From Candidatus Poseidoniales archaeon (GTDB lineage: Archaea > Thermoplasmatota > Poseidoniia > Poseidoniales > Poseidoniaceae): a stretch of DNA of 64,000 nucleotides. Positions 26,097-34,457 of this stretch are shown one piece after another (the stretch's first letter is position 1; each line of letters opens with the position of its first letter). A program made the position numbers and the translations under genes. The notes beneath the pieces are model-generated. The model saw only the letters and a list, made by a program, of their open reading frames with translations. It was not told the origin of the DNA and ran no database searches. The stretch covers positions 1-64,000 of the forward strand of contig QXYC01000023.1 of NCBI GenBank assembly GCA_009887095.1, written 5' to 3'.

Positions 26097-28613
26097 ATGC
26101 GCTCCTCCTCTGCACGTGGCGTCCTCATCGTTCTCGCTCTCCAATTGCTCATGGTCGGGGCTTCTGCTGCCCCACTCATGTCGTCGTTAAATCCCGCAGG
26201 GGATTATGACCGAATGGACGCATCACTTGAGCAGGCGCTGGAAACTTCTGACTTCGACGCACCTCTTTCTGTCGTGTACCAACTCAACAGTGAAGTTACT
26301 CAACAAGACCGCAAATGGCTCGAGCAACACGGAGCTGAACTTTTGGGGGAAGCACCGCTCATTGATGGCGGTCTCTTTGAGGCCACTGCAAGTGATGTGC
26401 GCATCATCAGCGAATGGTCGAGAACCGAGTATCTCGAACTGAACCGTGAACTCGAATTTTTCTATCTCCCTTCCGAATGGGGCGGTGATCCAGTCCCTGG
26501 AGTCATGATGCATGAAACCACTCACGTTGTAAATGCAACCACTTCATGGCACCGAGCCATCATCAACACAGACGGTACGGTTGCTTTCGAAACCGACATG
26601 TCCTTCACAGAATGGGATGGGGACGGAACAGCCATTGTAGACCTTGACACAGGTGTTGACGCTGGCCACCCCGATTACGACTACCTCGGCCCATGGGCTG
26701 GTGACAAGACCCTCTACTCTGCAAAGTGGGACGGTGTTTGGACTGAAACTCGCAACTCGGACACCTCCTCAGGCCACGGCACGCACGTCGGCGGTACGAT
26801 TGCTGGGAATGGCGACGCAAGTGCAGGCCGTCGCGCTGGAGTGGCGAAAGGTGGGCAATTGGTCGCTCTTGGTACCGGTGATGGAGCCTCTATTTTTGCA
26901 GCCGAGCAGGGGCTTGAATGGACCTACCAACATAGCATTCCCGGACAAAATGAATACCACATCCGTGTTGTCTCCAACTCTTGGGGGACCGATGGAGACT
27001 ACGATCCGAACGGAGCCGTAGCCCAACTCACGGATCGACTCACGTACGAAAATGGGGTTGCGGTCATCTTTGCAGCATCGAATTCAGGAGGCAATGGTGG
27101 CGAATGTGCTGGTGGACTGAAAACCAATGTTTACGCCAACACTCCATCTGCGATTTCCGTCGCTGCTCTCACTCACGACGGAACTGCCGTCACCTCCTTT
27201 TCGAGTCGAGGGTGCATGAACCAAATGCACACATGGCCTGATGTTGGCGCACCAGGACGGGACATTTGGGCAACGGCTCCTCGAGGAACGGCCATTGATG
27301 CTTCTACCAAAACTCAGGGCGATTTGTACTATATGGCCATCTCGGGGACGAGCATGGCAACACCACACGTCGGTGGAATGGCTGGCTTGCTCCTAAACGC
27401 CGCTCCTTCGCTCACCGTGGCGGATTACCACCGTGAAGACCACGACGAAGGCGATTCGCTTGTTGGGGGTGATGGAACTGCTGCCTACGGACAATTTGAC
27501 GATTGGGACACGGCCAACTACTCCCGGGTCCACGAACTTGAACTCATCCTCGAACTTACGGCAACCTACGAAGGAATGGCCAATTCATGTGAGGCTGGCA
27601 ACGATGACGATGCTTGCAACGATGTTCCAGTTGAGTGTTACCGCTCAGCCACAGGGCGTTGCCATGATTGGCGGGTCGGTCACGGCCTTACCGATGTCGA
27701 CGCGGCCGTTGCGCTTGCTCGAACCCTTCAATTGATGCGTGATCAGAATGATGACGGTATTGTGGACCACCCAGAGTACAACGTATGGGATGCGTACGAG
27801 ATTTACGATGCGCTCCGCACAGAGGAGGCAATCTCAGTTGACACGGACCGTGTCCGTCATGCTTGGAAGGGCGATTGGAACAACTTCAACAACGGACAAG
27901 ATGGCTTGGTGTATTATACCGAGGATGCCCACTATGTATGGATTCCAAATGGTAGTTACAACATGCTTGTCCAATTCTCACCAACTGAAGTCGATGTTGA
28001 AACGGCTCAAGTCGGCAACTTGCAGATGGAGGTTGACCTCGGAGACGATGGTTCGAACGATGCACAGGGTCAGGGCACCCGTGTTTCGGACACATGGATT
28101 TACGATCTCGATGTGGATTCTTCACATTGGGGTACATGGGCTGCCTTCGATGTGACCGGTCAAGCCATGGCCTTCCTCGGATTGTTCGAAGATGCAGAAT
28201 TCTTCGAAGCAAGCATTCCTTACACCGTTGATGTTGTCCTTTCGTTAGACCTCTCAACACCAGTTGACATCTCCATCCCACAACGACCTGACTTCTATTC
28301 CGACCTCGACCCAACAACCCGCTCTGATAACTGGGATGACTCATATGAAGGCCAACTTACGTTCACACGACCAACGTACAACCAGTCCGCACTTATGCAG
28401 GTCATCTCACCTAAAGCAACGACTGAGGAAGGAGAACAGAATTTCTTTGGCGCCCTTGGCAGTGTGTTCGCAGAATACACAGGGGCCTCGATGGTGTTTG
28501 GATTGTTCGCACTGCTTTGTGCGCTCGGCGTAGGTTATGTTCTTCGTAACACACGAGAAGATCAACCACTCACGCTTTCAAATGAGCCTGTTGATGCAGA
28601 ATTAGAAGGATAA
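26097..28613 (+). CDS. secreted subtilisin-like serine protease with C-terminal membrane anchor
   Basis: The 838-residue protein has a signal peptide (residues ~1-25) and a propeptide-like region to ~170. The S8 domain has catalytic Asp184 (VDLDTGVDAGHPDY), His227 (SGHGTHVGG), oxyanion Asn329 (AASNSGGN) and Ser419 (ISGTSMATPHVGG). The remaining ~350 residues are beta-rich, with an acidic patch containing Asp/Cys (ANSCEAGNDDDACNDV). A membrane helix near residues 800-820 and a short charged tail anchor it. It is probably held at the cell surface, degrading extracellular protein. Its end lies one base from that of a convergent membrane-protein gene. Confidence 0.92.
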   Translation: MRSSSARGVLIVLALQLLMVGASAAPLMSSLNPAGDYDRMDASLEQALETSDFDAPLSVVYQLNSEVTQQDRKWLEQHGAELLGEAPLIDGGLFEATASDVRIISEWSRTEYLELNRELEFFYLPSEWGGDPVPGVMMHETTHVVNATTSWHRAIINTDGTVAFETDMSFTEWDGDGTAIVDLDTGVDAGHPDYDYLGPWAGDKTLYSAKWDGVWTETRNSDTSSGHGTHVGGTIAGNGDASAGRRAGVAKGGQLVALGTGDGASIFAAEQGLEWTYQHSIPGQNEYHIRVVSNSWGTDGDYDPNGAVAQLTDRLTYENGVAVIFAASNSGGNGGECAGGLKTNVYANTPSAISVAALTHDGTAVTSFSSRGCMNQMHTWPDVGAPGRDIWATAPRGTAIDASTKTQGDLYYMAISGTSMATPHVGGMAGLLLNAAPSLTVADYHREDHDEGDSLVGGDGTAAYGQFDDWDTANYSRVHELELILELTATYEGMANSCEAGNDDDACNDVPVECYRSATGRCHDWRVGHGLTDVDAAVALARTLQLMRDQNDDGIVDHPEYNVWDAYEIYDALRTEEAISVDTDRVRHAWKGDWNNFNNGQDGLVYYTEDAHYVWIPNGSYNMLVQFSPTEVDVETAQVGNLQMEVDLGDDGSNDAQGQGTRVSDTWIYDLDVDSSHWGTWAAFDVTGQAMAFLGLFEDAEFFEASIPYTVDVVLSLDLSTPVDISIPQRPDFYSDLDPTTRSDNWDDSYEGQLTFTRPTYNQSALMQVISPKATTEEGEQNFFGALGSVFAEYTGASMVFGLFALLCALGVGYVLRNTREDQPLTLSNEPVDAELEG

Positions 28614-28614
28614 C

Positions 28615-29760
28615 TCAAAGCGGGTTTTCCGGAATAGTTCCTTTGTTATCGGATGCAGGCAGTGCCTGTAAATCCGCAAATGTCAGTTGATCTGGTGGAG
28701 CTTCACTCAACGTCGTCAATCGCTCCTTCATTTCCATTCGCACATGGAAATCAATGCGACCTTTTGTTCGAGTCAAGTCGTAAGACAGCGGGTTGATTGC
28801 TTCGATGATTTGGGTTTCAAAGTCATCTTTGACTCGACTTCCACGCCATAGAGAGTAGCCCCATCGGAAGGCGATCCCAACAACAGCTGCGCCATACAGC
28901 AGCATGAGAATCGAAGTTGCAAACAGGACAGCGTTGCCTGAACGTGATTCATCAAGGAGGTTCCTTCCAATCAAGAACACCAACCCAATGCCAACCAGCG
29001 GTTTGAGGATGCTTTCAAGCCATTGGTCGACGGGAACCAATCGGCCTTTGGCCGGGTCAACGAACACCAAATCTGACTCAAAGGCAGTGTTCATCACACT
29101 CAAAGCCCCCAAGAGGACAATGTAGAGGCCTGTGGCGACGCCCAGTTCCATGACCCACGAATCAAGGTTGAAGGTCCAATGGACAATGAGCCATGCGAAG
29201 AGCCCCAAAAAAGCACCCTGTGGCACGTGGTTGAAGTGAGTGACGTGCTGAGAGAATTCATTCATCTTGGTTGCGTCTTGCGTGGTGCCTCTGTGAGGTT
29301 TAGGGATGTGGATGATTTGCCAGTGCATCAGTTTCTCAATCGCAGTCAAGCCTTTGACCAGCAACCTTCGGCGAATGAGAAGCATTTCAATCAAAATGAG
29401 CACTGGCAGGCCAAGAAGAATCACGGGCAACGCCATGACTGCTGCCAGGGGGAAGATGATGATGGTTGGCAACAATAGAAAATGCGAGAGTGTCAAAGGA
29501 TGGAAGAGGTCCGCTTCAATCAAACGCTGTTGGCTCGGTTGGATGTGAAGGCTCCGTGCCACATCGTCCAGCGTCGCACGGAACGGTGCGACTTGTCGCC
29601 CCGCATCGATGATTTGTAGCACAGTGTTCCGGTACTGCGACTCTTCATGACCTGTTCCAGTGAAAAGCCGCCATGCGATCCGCATTGGCAAGGCAAGCAA
29701 GAGTGGGATGGACAGCAATCCAAGGGCCCACAACAATGCATTGACATCGACATCTGCCAT
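28615..29760 (-). CDS. polytopic membrane protein of unknown function
   Basis: The 381-residue protein has about seven hydrophobic helices, including LLWALGLLSIPLLLALP at the N-terminus, FLLLPTIIIFPLAAVMALPV joined to VILLGLPVLILIEMLLI, FLGLFAWLIVHWTF, VATGLYIVLLGALSV, LVGIGLVFLIG and ATSILMLLYGAAVVGIAF. A loop with HQPHRG-like basic residues lies between helices 3 and 4. I see no transporter or enzyme motif. The ATG at 29760 follows GAGGGGTACC; a GTG at 29772 is part of that site and is rejected as start. The gene is divergent from the SerA-like gene. Confidence 0.7.
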   Translation of the reverse strand: MADVDVNALLWALGLLSIPLLLALPMRIAWRLFTGTGHEESQYRNTVLQIIDAGRQVAPFRATLDDVARSLHIQPSQQRLIEADLFHPLTLSHFLLLPTIIIFPLAAVMALPVILLGLPVLILIEMLLIRRRLLVKGLTAIEKLMHWQIIHIPKPHRGTTQDATKMNEFSQHVTHFNHVPQGAFLGLFAWLIVHWTFNLDSWVMELGVATGLYIVLLGALSVMNTAFESDLVFVDPAKGRLVPVDQWLESILKPLVGIGLVFLIGRNLLDESRSGNAVLFATSILMLLYGAAVVGIAFRWGYSLWRGSRVKDDFETQIIEAINPLSYDLTRTKGRIDFHVRMEMKERLTTLSEAPPDQLTFADLQALPASDNKGTIPENPL

Positions 29761-29822
29761 GGTACCCCTCACGCCAGCCTACGGCTGAGCCCGTTTCAAA
29801 CATTGGGCCTATGTTGGAACAT

Positions 29823-29839
29823 GGCCTAAGATTCATGAC
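29823..29839 (+). promoter_or_regulatory. 17-base shared upstream element (copy 1)
   Basis: GGCCTAAGATTCATGAC begins 39 bases before the ATG of the SerA-like gene. An identical 17-mer begins 39 bases before the ATG of the surface-protein gene at 51970. The same sequence at the same distance suggests a promoter or operator. The TAAGAT core lies about 30 bases before each start, where a TATA box would be. Confidence 0.5.
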
Positions 29840-29861
29840 CTTTCTCGGTTACACACGCCTC

Positions 29862-30848
29862 ATGGCAAGAATCGCTGTCACAGACGGTATGGCCAAAGAT
29901 GCTGTCACTTTGCTCGAGGAATCCGGTCATGAAGTGGTTTTAGGGACCATTGGTGCCGAAGATTTACTGAACGGAGCGTTGTCAGAATTTGATGCCATTA
30001 TTGTCCGAAGTGCCACGAAAATTCCTGCCGCTGTCATTGAGGCGACAAGCGACCGGGTGCGTGTCATTGGGCGTGCAGGTGTCGGTGTCGATAACATCGA
30101 CATTGAGGCTGCTGCGCAATCCGGTGTGCCAGTCGTTAATGCACCTCGTGCTTCGACCCAATCCGTTGTTGAACTCACCATTGGACATCTTTTGTCATCC
30201 TTGCGACACATCCCTCGTTCTGACCGTGGTCTGCGCAACGGTCAGTGGGAGAAAAAAGCCATGAAAGGCACTGAACTATCGGGGAAAAACCTCGGTTTGA
30301 TCGGGTTCGGGCGCATCGCACAAGGCGTTGGTACCGTCGCACAAGCCCTCGGCATGGACATCCATACCTACGATCCTTATCTCCCACCGAAAGTAGCTAA
30401 AGCACAAAACACAATTCTTCACAAAAATGTCGACACCCTCTTTGCCAATTGCACACACATTTCGATTCACTGTAATTTGAACGATGAGACTCACCACTTG
30501 GTGAACGCAAAACGCCTTGCCATGATGCCCGGCCGGTCGAACGACGGCATCGACTGTGGCAATCACATTGTGAACTGCGCCCGAGGCGGTATTATTGACG
30601 AAAGCGCCCTGCTTGAAGCGCTTGAGACCGGCGTTCTTGCTTCCGCCGCTCTTGACGTGTTTGAAATTGAGCCAGTTCCAGCCGATGCCCCGCTGCTTCA
30701 GCATGAAAACTTCCATGGAACACCTCACATTGGGGCCGCTACAATGGAAGCCCAAGCACGTGTTGGTCGTGACATCGCTCTCGCAGTCATGGCCGTCCTT
30801 GATGGGAAGAAGTGTGAGACGACGGTCAATGCTCACCTGCTCGACTGA
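29862..30848 (+). CDS. serA: D-3-phosphoglycerate dehydrogenase-like (D-2-hydroxyacid dehydrogenase), short form
   Basis: The 328-residue NAD-dependent dehydrogenase has VIGRAGVGVDNIDIEAA, the nucleotide-binding KNLGLIGFGRIAQGVG (about residues 144-159), NCARGGIIDESALLEAL and the catalytic His in GTPHIGAATMEAQ. It would oxidise 3-phosphoglycerate for serine synthesis, fitting with glyA elsewhere in the window. It lacks the C-terminal ACT or ASB regulatory domains of long SerA forms. A small insertion (RSNDGIDCGNH) precedes the NCARGG strand. ATG 29862 is chosen because the family starts with 'ARIAVTDG'. Other 2-hydroxyacid dehydrogenase substrates cannot be excluded. Confidence 0.85.
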   Translation: MARIAVTDGMAKDAVTLLEESGHEVVLGTIGAEDLLNGALSEFDAIIVRSATKIPAAVIEATSDRVRVIGRAGVGVDNIDIEAAAQSGVPVVNAPRASTQSVVELTIGHLLSSLRHIPRSDRGLRNGQWEKKAMKGTELSGKNLGLIGFGRIAQGVGTVAQALGMDIHTYDPYLPPKVAKAQNTILHKNVDTLFANCTHISIHCNLNDETHHLVNAKRLAMMPGRSNDGIDCGNHIVNCARGGIIDESALLEALETGVLASAALDVFEIEPVPADAPLLQHENFHGTPHIGAATMEAQARVGRDIALAVMAVLDGKKCETTVNAHLLD

Positions 30849-30914
30849 TTCACTTTCACTTGAATCCTCGAGGGTCATGCGAAAGATGGTGTTCTTCCAT
30901 CCGATGCTTAGAGC

Positions 30915-31202
30915 ATGGGTCGAACAGTACCAACATGGCGGATGCGCATCGAAGATGAACTGAAGGCATTGGAGCCATTCCGCCGAGCGCTCCCTTCGAC
31001 GGAAAAACGCCTGTTTGATGAATTGTTGACAGGGGTTCGGAATCGAAGAACTGCAGGTGGTATGTTGCCGTCACATGAAGTTTGGAAACCGATGCTGCTG
31101 TCCATGATCGTCGAAGTGATGGCCCACAATCAGCAATTACAACGGCGCATTGATGCCCTTGAACACAACGGATTGGGTGGGCATGAACGGAACGATTCTT
31201 GA
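30915..31202 (+). CDS. small helical protein overlapping the PolB gene
   Basis: The 95-residue protein is mostly helical: IEDELKALEPFRRALPSTEK, then RLFDELLTGVRNRR, a Gly turn, and WKPMLLSMIVEVMAHNQQ running into QLQRRIDALEH, which looks like a short coiled coil. Its last 20 bases overlap the start of the PolB gene in another frame, so both are probably made from one mRNA with coupled translation. I do not recognise the family. By position it may be a subunit or adaptor of the altered polymerase. An ATG at 30942 is an alternative start. Confidence 0.65.
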   Translation: MGRTVPTWRMRIEDELKALEPFRRALPSTEKRLFDELLTGVRNRRTAGGMLPSHEVWKPMLLSMIVEVMAHNQQLQRRIDALEHNGLGGHERNDS

Positions 31203-33606
31203 TGTCCAGCCCGCTCAGAATGGTACTTCACTGGACGTTTGGTTGGTCGATGATGCGAACGGATCGATGAAAATCAATGTCCCATGGTGCCCCTCGATCC
31301 ATGTTCATGCAACTCGGCAGCGATTGAAGCATCTCTGGGCGTGGTTGGAACAACCCGAAATCCGAGACAGATTTGGACTCGGCATGATGCGGATTCACCG
31401 CTCCCGTCTGTCGCTTGATGCGTCGGAGGTCGATGAAGTGCTCGAAATCGATGTACACAACAGTTGGAATTTGAGGAAAGCAGCAACGCACATCGAATCG
31501 AGAGGCCAGTACCAACATTTCACCCTGTATTCAGTGGATGCCCACTTGGCGCAGCGTTTTCTTGTTGAGCATCGTGTGGCTCCGTTTCAAAAAGTTGTAT
31601 GGACCGGTGGTGTGTTCCATCACGAAGGCACGGATGTCGACGCGAATCCAACGCTTCACATCCTTCACATGGCGTTCGTCTACAGCACAGCAAACGGTTT
31701 TCATACTGAGGATGCAGAACTTGAACGAATTGAATTTCGTACGTGTTCTTCAGATGGAACATGCGATGCTACCTCACTTCCAACAGTGAGCATCACGCGT
31801 GATCCGACCCGATGCGCATCTCATTTTCTCAATCAATTGGAGGCCACAATGGCGGAACTCGACCCCGATGTCGTCGTGACGCATGGCGGCGATGGACTCC
31901 ATTTTCCTGCGCTGATGCGATTGGCTCAGGCATCAGGGGCATCGCTCTCATTGAGCCGTGATGGTCGTCCACTCGCAGCACGAACCTCAGCACGGACCCT
32001 GCATTCCTACGGACAAACATTGCACAAAGATGGCTACATTCCGTTGTATGGCAGGTTGCACATTGACCGAGTGGGGAGTTTCATTGTTCGAGAGGGTGGA
32101 TTACAAGGCTTGTTCGAACTTGCGCGTCATTCCCAACAATCGCCTCAAGATATCTCCCGACTCTCCCCCGGTTCTGTCATCAGTGCAATTCAAATGCGCA
32201 CTGCGATGGAAGATGGGGTGTTGGTGCCTTGGAAAAAGAACCGCCCAGAAGACACGAAGACGGCATGGTCACTGCTTCACGCAGATCGTGGCGGGCTCTA
32301 TCTTGACAGCAAACCCGGTGTGTATTCACATGTGATTGAGCTGGATTTCGCAAGCCTCTTTCCGAGCATCATCGCCACGCGAAACATCTCCACTGAAACG
32401 CTCAACTGCCCCTGCTGCCAAACAGAGGGTGCTTCATCGTCTGCTGCGTTTGTTCCGCTTCATCCAGATGAAGCTGAACGTGTCTTCACTGAACGACATG
32501 CACGGCGTCATTTCGGTGCAGGCTTGTTTCCTGTTCGTTCGTCTAAAGCGCTCCCAGTACCAGGTCTACCATCGCACACTTGCGCACGCGTTCATGGTTT
32601 TCTTGGGCGCATCGTTGCACCCCTCATTGAGCGTCGAAGGTTCCTGAAAACGCTTGTACGCCAGAAAGGTGACACATTCGATCAGCAACAAAACGCCCTC
32701 AAATGGTTGCTCGTCACATGTTTTGGCTACACAGGTTACAAGAACGCTCGTTTCGGACGCATTGAGGCACATGAAGCGATTTGTGCATGGGCGAGGGACA
32801 TTCTGCTCGAGACCATCGACATGGCAGAGCAAGAGGGTTGGGAGGTTCTCCATGCCATCGTTGATTGTGTTTGGATTCAAGATCGCCGGCAACGAACACC
32901 TGAGGAACGTGTGCATGACGCACATGCGTTTGCCCAGCGAGTGACGGAGAAAGTGGGGATCCCTCTTGAATACGAAGATCAGTATCGTTTCATCGGCTTC
33001 GTACCAAGTCGAGTCCACGGTGCAGGTTCGCTGACGAAATATTGGGCCTTTGGGCAACATGGATTCAAACTGCGTGGTGTCGAAGCACGCCAACATTCCA
33101 CATGCCCATGGATTGCCAACATGCAACGTGCAGCGCTCCAACTTTTGGTTGAACATTCTGATGAGATTCACGGCCTTCCAACACCGGCCGGACAACGTGC
33201 TGTGGCCCAGTTGTTGCACAGTGAACTCGCATCACTTCGCACCAACAATGTGGCGTTGGAAGATCTTGTTGTCGCTCGTCGAATCAACCGTGAACTCGAG
33301 CAGTTTGACGTTGCGACGTTAGCTCATGCTGCCTTGCTCCGAGGAAGGCTTCACGGCGTCACGATTCCACCCGGTGGCAAGGTGAAGTTCGCTGTGATTG
33401 CTTCGAGAGGCACGGTCCAACATGAGCGTGTGATTCTTCTTGAAGAACTGTTGTCAAACAATCCTCGAGGTGAACGGGCAAATGTGGAGCACTATCAGGC
33501 CCTCGCAATCCGTGCCATATGGGCAATCTTGTCTCCTTTTGGCTGGGATGAAGAGGAAATTGCGACGGGCCACAAACGCATCACTCTGGAGTCGTTCACC
33601 GCCTGA
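31183..33606 (+). CDS. divergent, probably inactivated family B DNA polymerase (PolB2-like)
   Basis: The 807-residue protein has the family B layout. A degenerate exonuclease domain (about 150-300) lacks the DxE of Exo I and keeps only an Exo II-like THGGDGLHFPAL. Palm motif A is DFASLFPS (Asp388). Motif B is KWLLVTCFGYTG (507-518), with the usual Asn-Ser replaced by Val-Thr. Motif C is IVDCVWI: Asp561 is kept, but the second catalytic Asp is Val563. The thumb part TKYWAF and KLRGVEARQHS...CPW is conserved. CPCC (409-412) may bind metal. This matches the archaeal PolB2 group, known to have disrupted active sites. ATG 31183 follows GGGTGGGC. It sits with a RecA-like and a Y-family polymerase gene, suggesting a structural role in lesion bypass. 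Confidence 0.85.
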   Translation: MNGTILDVQPAQNGTSLDVWLVDDANGSMKINVPWCPSIHVHATRQRLKHLWAWLEQPEIRDRFGLGMMRIHRSRLSLDASEVDEVLEIDVHNSWNLRKAATHIESRGQYQHFTLYSVDAHLAQRFLVEHRVAPFQKVVWTGGVFHHEGTDVDANPTLHILHMAFVYSTANGFHTEDAELERIEFRTCSSDGTCDATSLPTVSITRDPTRCASHFLNQLEATMAELDPDVVVTHGGDGLHFPALMRLAQASGASLSLSRDGRPLAARTSARTLHSYGQTLHKDGYIPLYGRLHIDRVGSFIVREGGLQGLFELARHSQQSPQDISRLSPGSVISAIQMRTAMEDGVLVPWKKNRPEDTKTAWSLLHADRGGLYLDSKPGVYSHVIELDFASLFPSIIATRNISTETLNCPCCQTEGASSSAAFVPLHPDEAERVFTERHARRHFGAGLFPVRSSKALPVPGLPSHTCARVHGFLGRIVAPLIERRRFLKTLVRQKGDTFDQQQNALKWLLVTCFGYTGYKNARFGRIEAHEAICAWARDILLETIDMAEQEGWEVLHAIVDCVWIQDRRQRTPEERVHDAHAFAQRVTEKVGIPLEYEDQYRFIGFVPSRVHGAGSLTKYWAFGQHGFKLRGVEARQHSTCPWIANMQRAALQLLVEHSDEIHGLPTPAGQRAVAQLLHSELASLRTNNVALEDLVVARRINRELEQFDVATLAHAALLRGRLHGVTIPPGGKVKFAVIASRGTVQHERVILLEELLSNNPRGERANVEHYQALAIRAIWAILSPFGWDEEEIATGHKRITLESFTA

Positions 33607-33615
33607 CATATCCGG

Positions 33616-34338
33616 TCATTCAATCTGATGATCGGTTCGTTGATCAATATGAGCATCAAGTCCAGTGTACCGATTGAGGTTGATTCCGTGTTGAGGCCAT
33701 TGCCCGATGGCGCCACTTGGTTGATGGGAAAGCCAACGCCGTACGTTTCGCCCTCGACCATGGACATGTTCTAGCAACTGGTGAGTTGCTTGCCGCTCGA
33801 CCATTCTCAGCAATTGTTGATGGCGCTTTGATTCTGGCTCGTGCCGGGTGATTACGAGGACGGCTGTGTTGACACGTTGTGCCACGCACCGCAATTCCTC
33901 GATCAACTGTCGCATCAAGCATCGAGCCTCATGGTCGCTAACTTGCCGGTCAAGATGCATGGCAATGGGGGCGTCGATGACCACGAGGGGTGCTGCAGTG
34001 ATGGAGACTTCACGCCCGAGCCGTTCCACGAGTGTGGTCAGTTGGTGTACGGTAAACCCTCGACCTACATACAGTCGGTGCAAGTGTTCTCGAGCGGATG
34101 AATCCCGCACTGGGAAACGGTTGAGGATGCGTGCAGGGTTCATCCGGGAGGCACCATCAATCCAATGCACGCATTCACCTTGCATCAACGCCGCAACCGT
34201 CCAAGCCTCGGCATATTTCCGCATGCTGCGCCCCGCATGGCCATGACCGCGCAGGTGGTAGACATGCCCACGCAGCGGGGAAATCACATCAAGGTCGAGG
34301 GTCATTTCCCGCCGCTGAACTGGTGCATAGGTTGCCAT
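33616..34338 (-). CDS. RadA/RecA-like ATPase paralogue with altered Walker A
   Basis: The 240-residue protein follows the RadA core. The P-loop is GHGHAGRS (31-38), with Arg37 in place of the catalytic Lys. VHWIDGASRMNPARI corresponds to RadA's 'YIDTEGTFRPERI'. LYVGRGFTVHQLTTLVERL matches RadA's 'VYVARAFN..HQM'. Walker B is PLVVIDAP (Asp122), followed by VNTAVLVITRH. The N-terminal helix-hairpin domain of RadA is missing and the C-terminal part is short. Weak or no ATP hydrolysis is predicted. It converges on the PolB2-like gene (9-base gap) and diverges from the Y-family polymerase gene (119 bases). The pairing recalls bacterial ImuA/SulA-like RecA relatives in mutasomes. Confidence 0.75.
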   Translation of the reverse strand: MATYAPVQRREMTLDLDVISPLRGHVYHLRGHGHAGRSMRKYAEAWTVAALMQGECVHWIDGASRMNPARILNRFPVRDSSAREHLHRLYVGRGFTVHQLTTLVERLGREVSITAAPLVVIDAPIAMHLDRQVSDHEARCLMRQLIEELRCVAQRVNTAVLVITRHEPESKRHQQLLRMVERQATHQLLEHVHGRGRNVRRWLSHQPSGAIGQWPQHGINLNRYTGLDAHIDQRTDHQIE

Positions 34339-34355
34339 ACTTTGGAAGGTTGAGA

Positions 34356-34381
34356 GTGAGGCCGACTTTCCTTCGCCTCAC
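34356..34381. promoter_or_regulatory. inverted repeat in divergent RecA-like/dinB promoter region
   Basis: GTGAGGC (34356-34362) and GCCTCAC (34375-34381) are perfect 7-base inverted arms with a 12-base spacer. They lie inside the 119-base intergenic region between the divergent RecA-like and Y-family polymerase genes, 18 bases from the RecA-like ATG. They could bind a regulator controlling both genes or form a leader hairpin of the RecA-like mRNA. No clear TATA box is seen on either side. Confidence 0.4.
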
Positions 34382-34457
34382 CCGTCGGCTGAAAGTGAAT
34401 GTAATCATGCCTCGCCACGTCATCAACTTGAAACACCGTGGGCAATAGAGACGATGC

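Noticed and set aside
32566-33219. 217-codon minus-strand frame
   Set aside because: Opposite the palm and thumb region of the PolB2-like gene, where motif B and C and thumb signatures support the plus frame.
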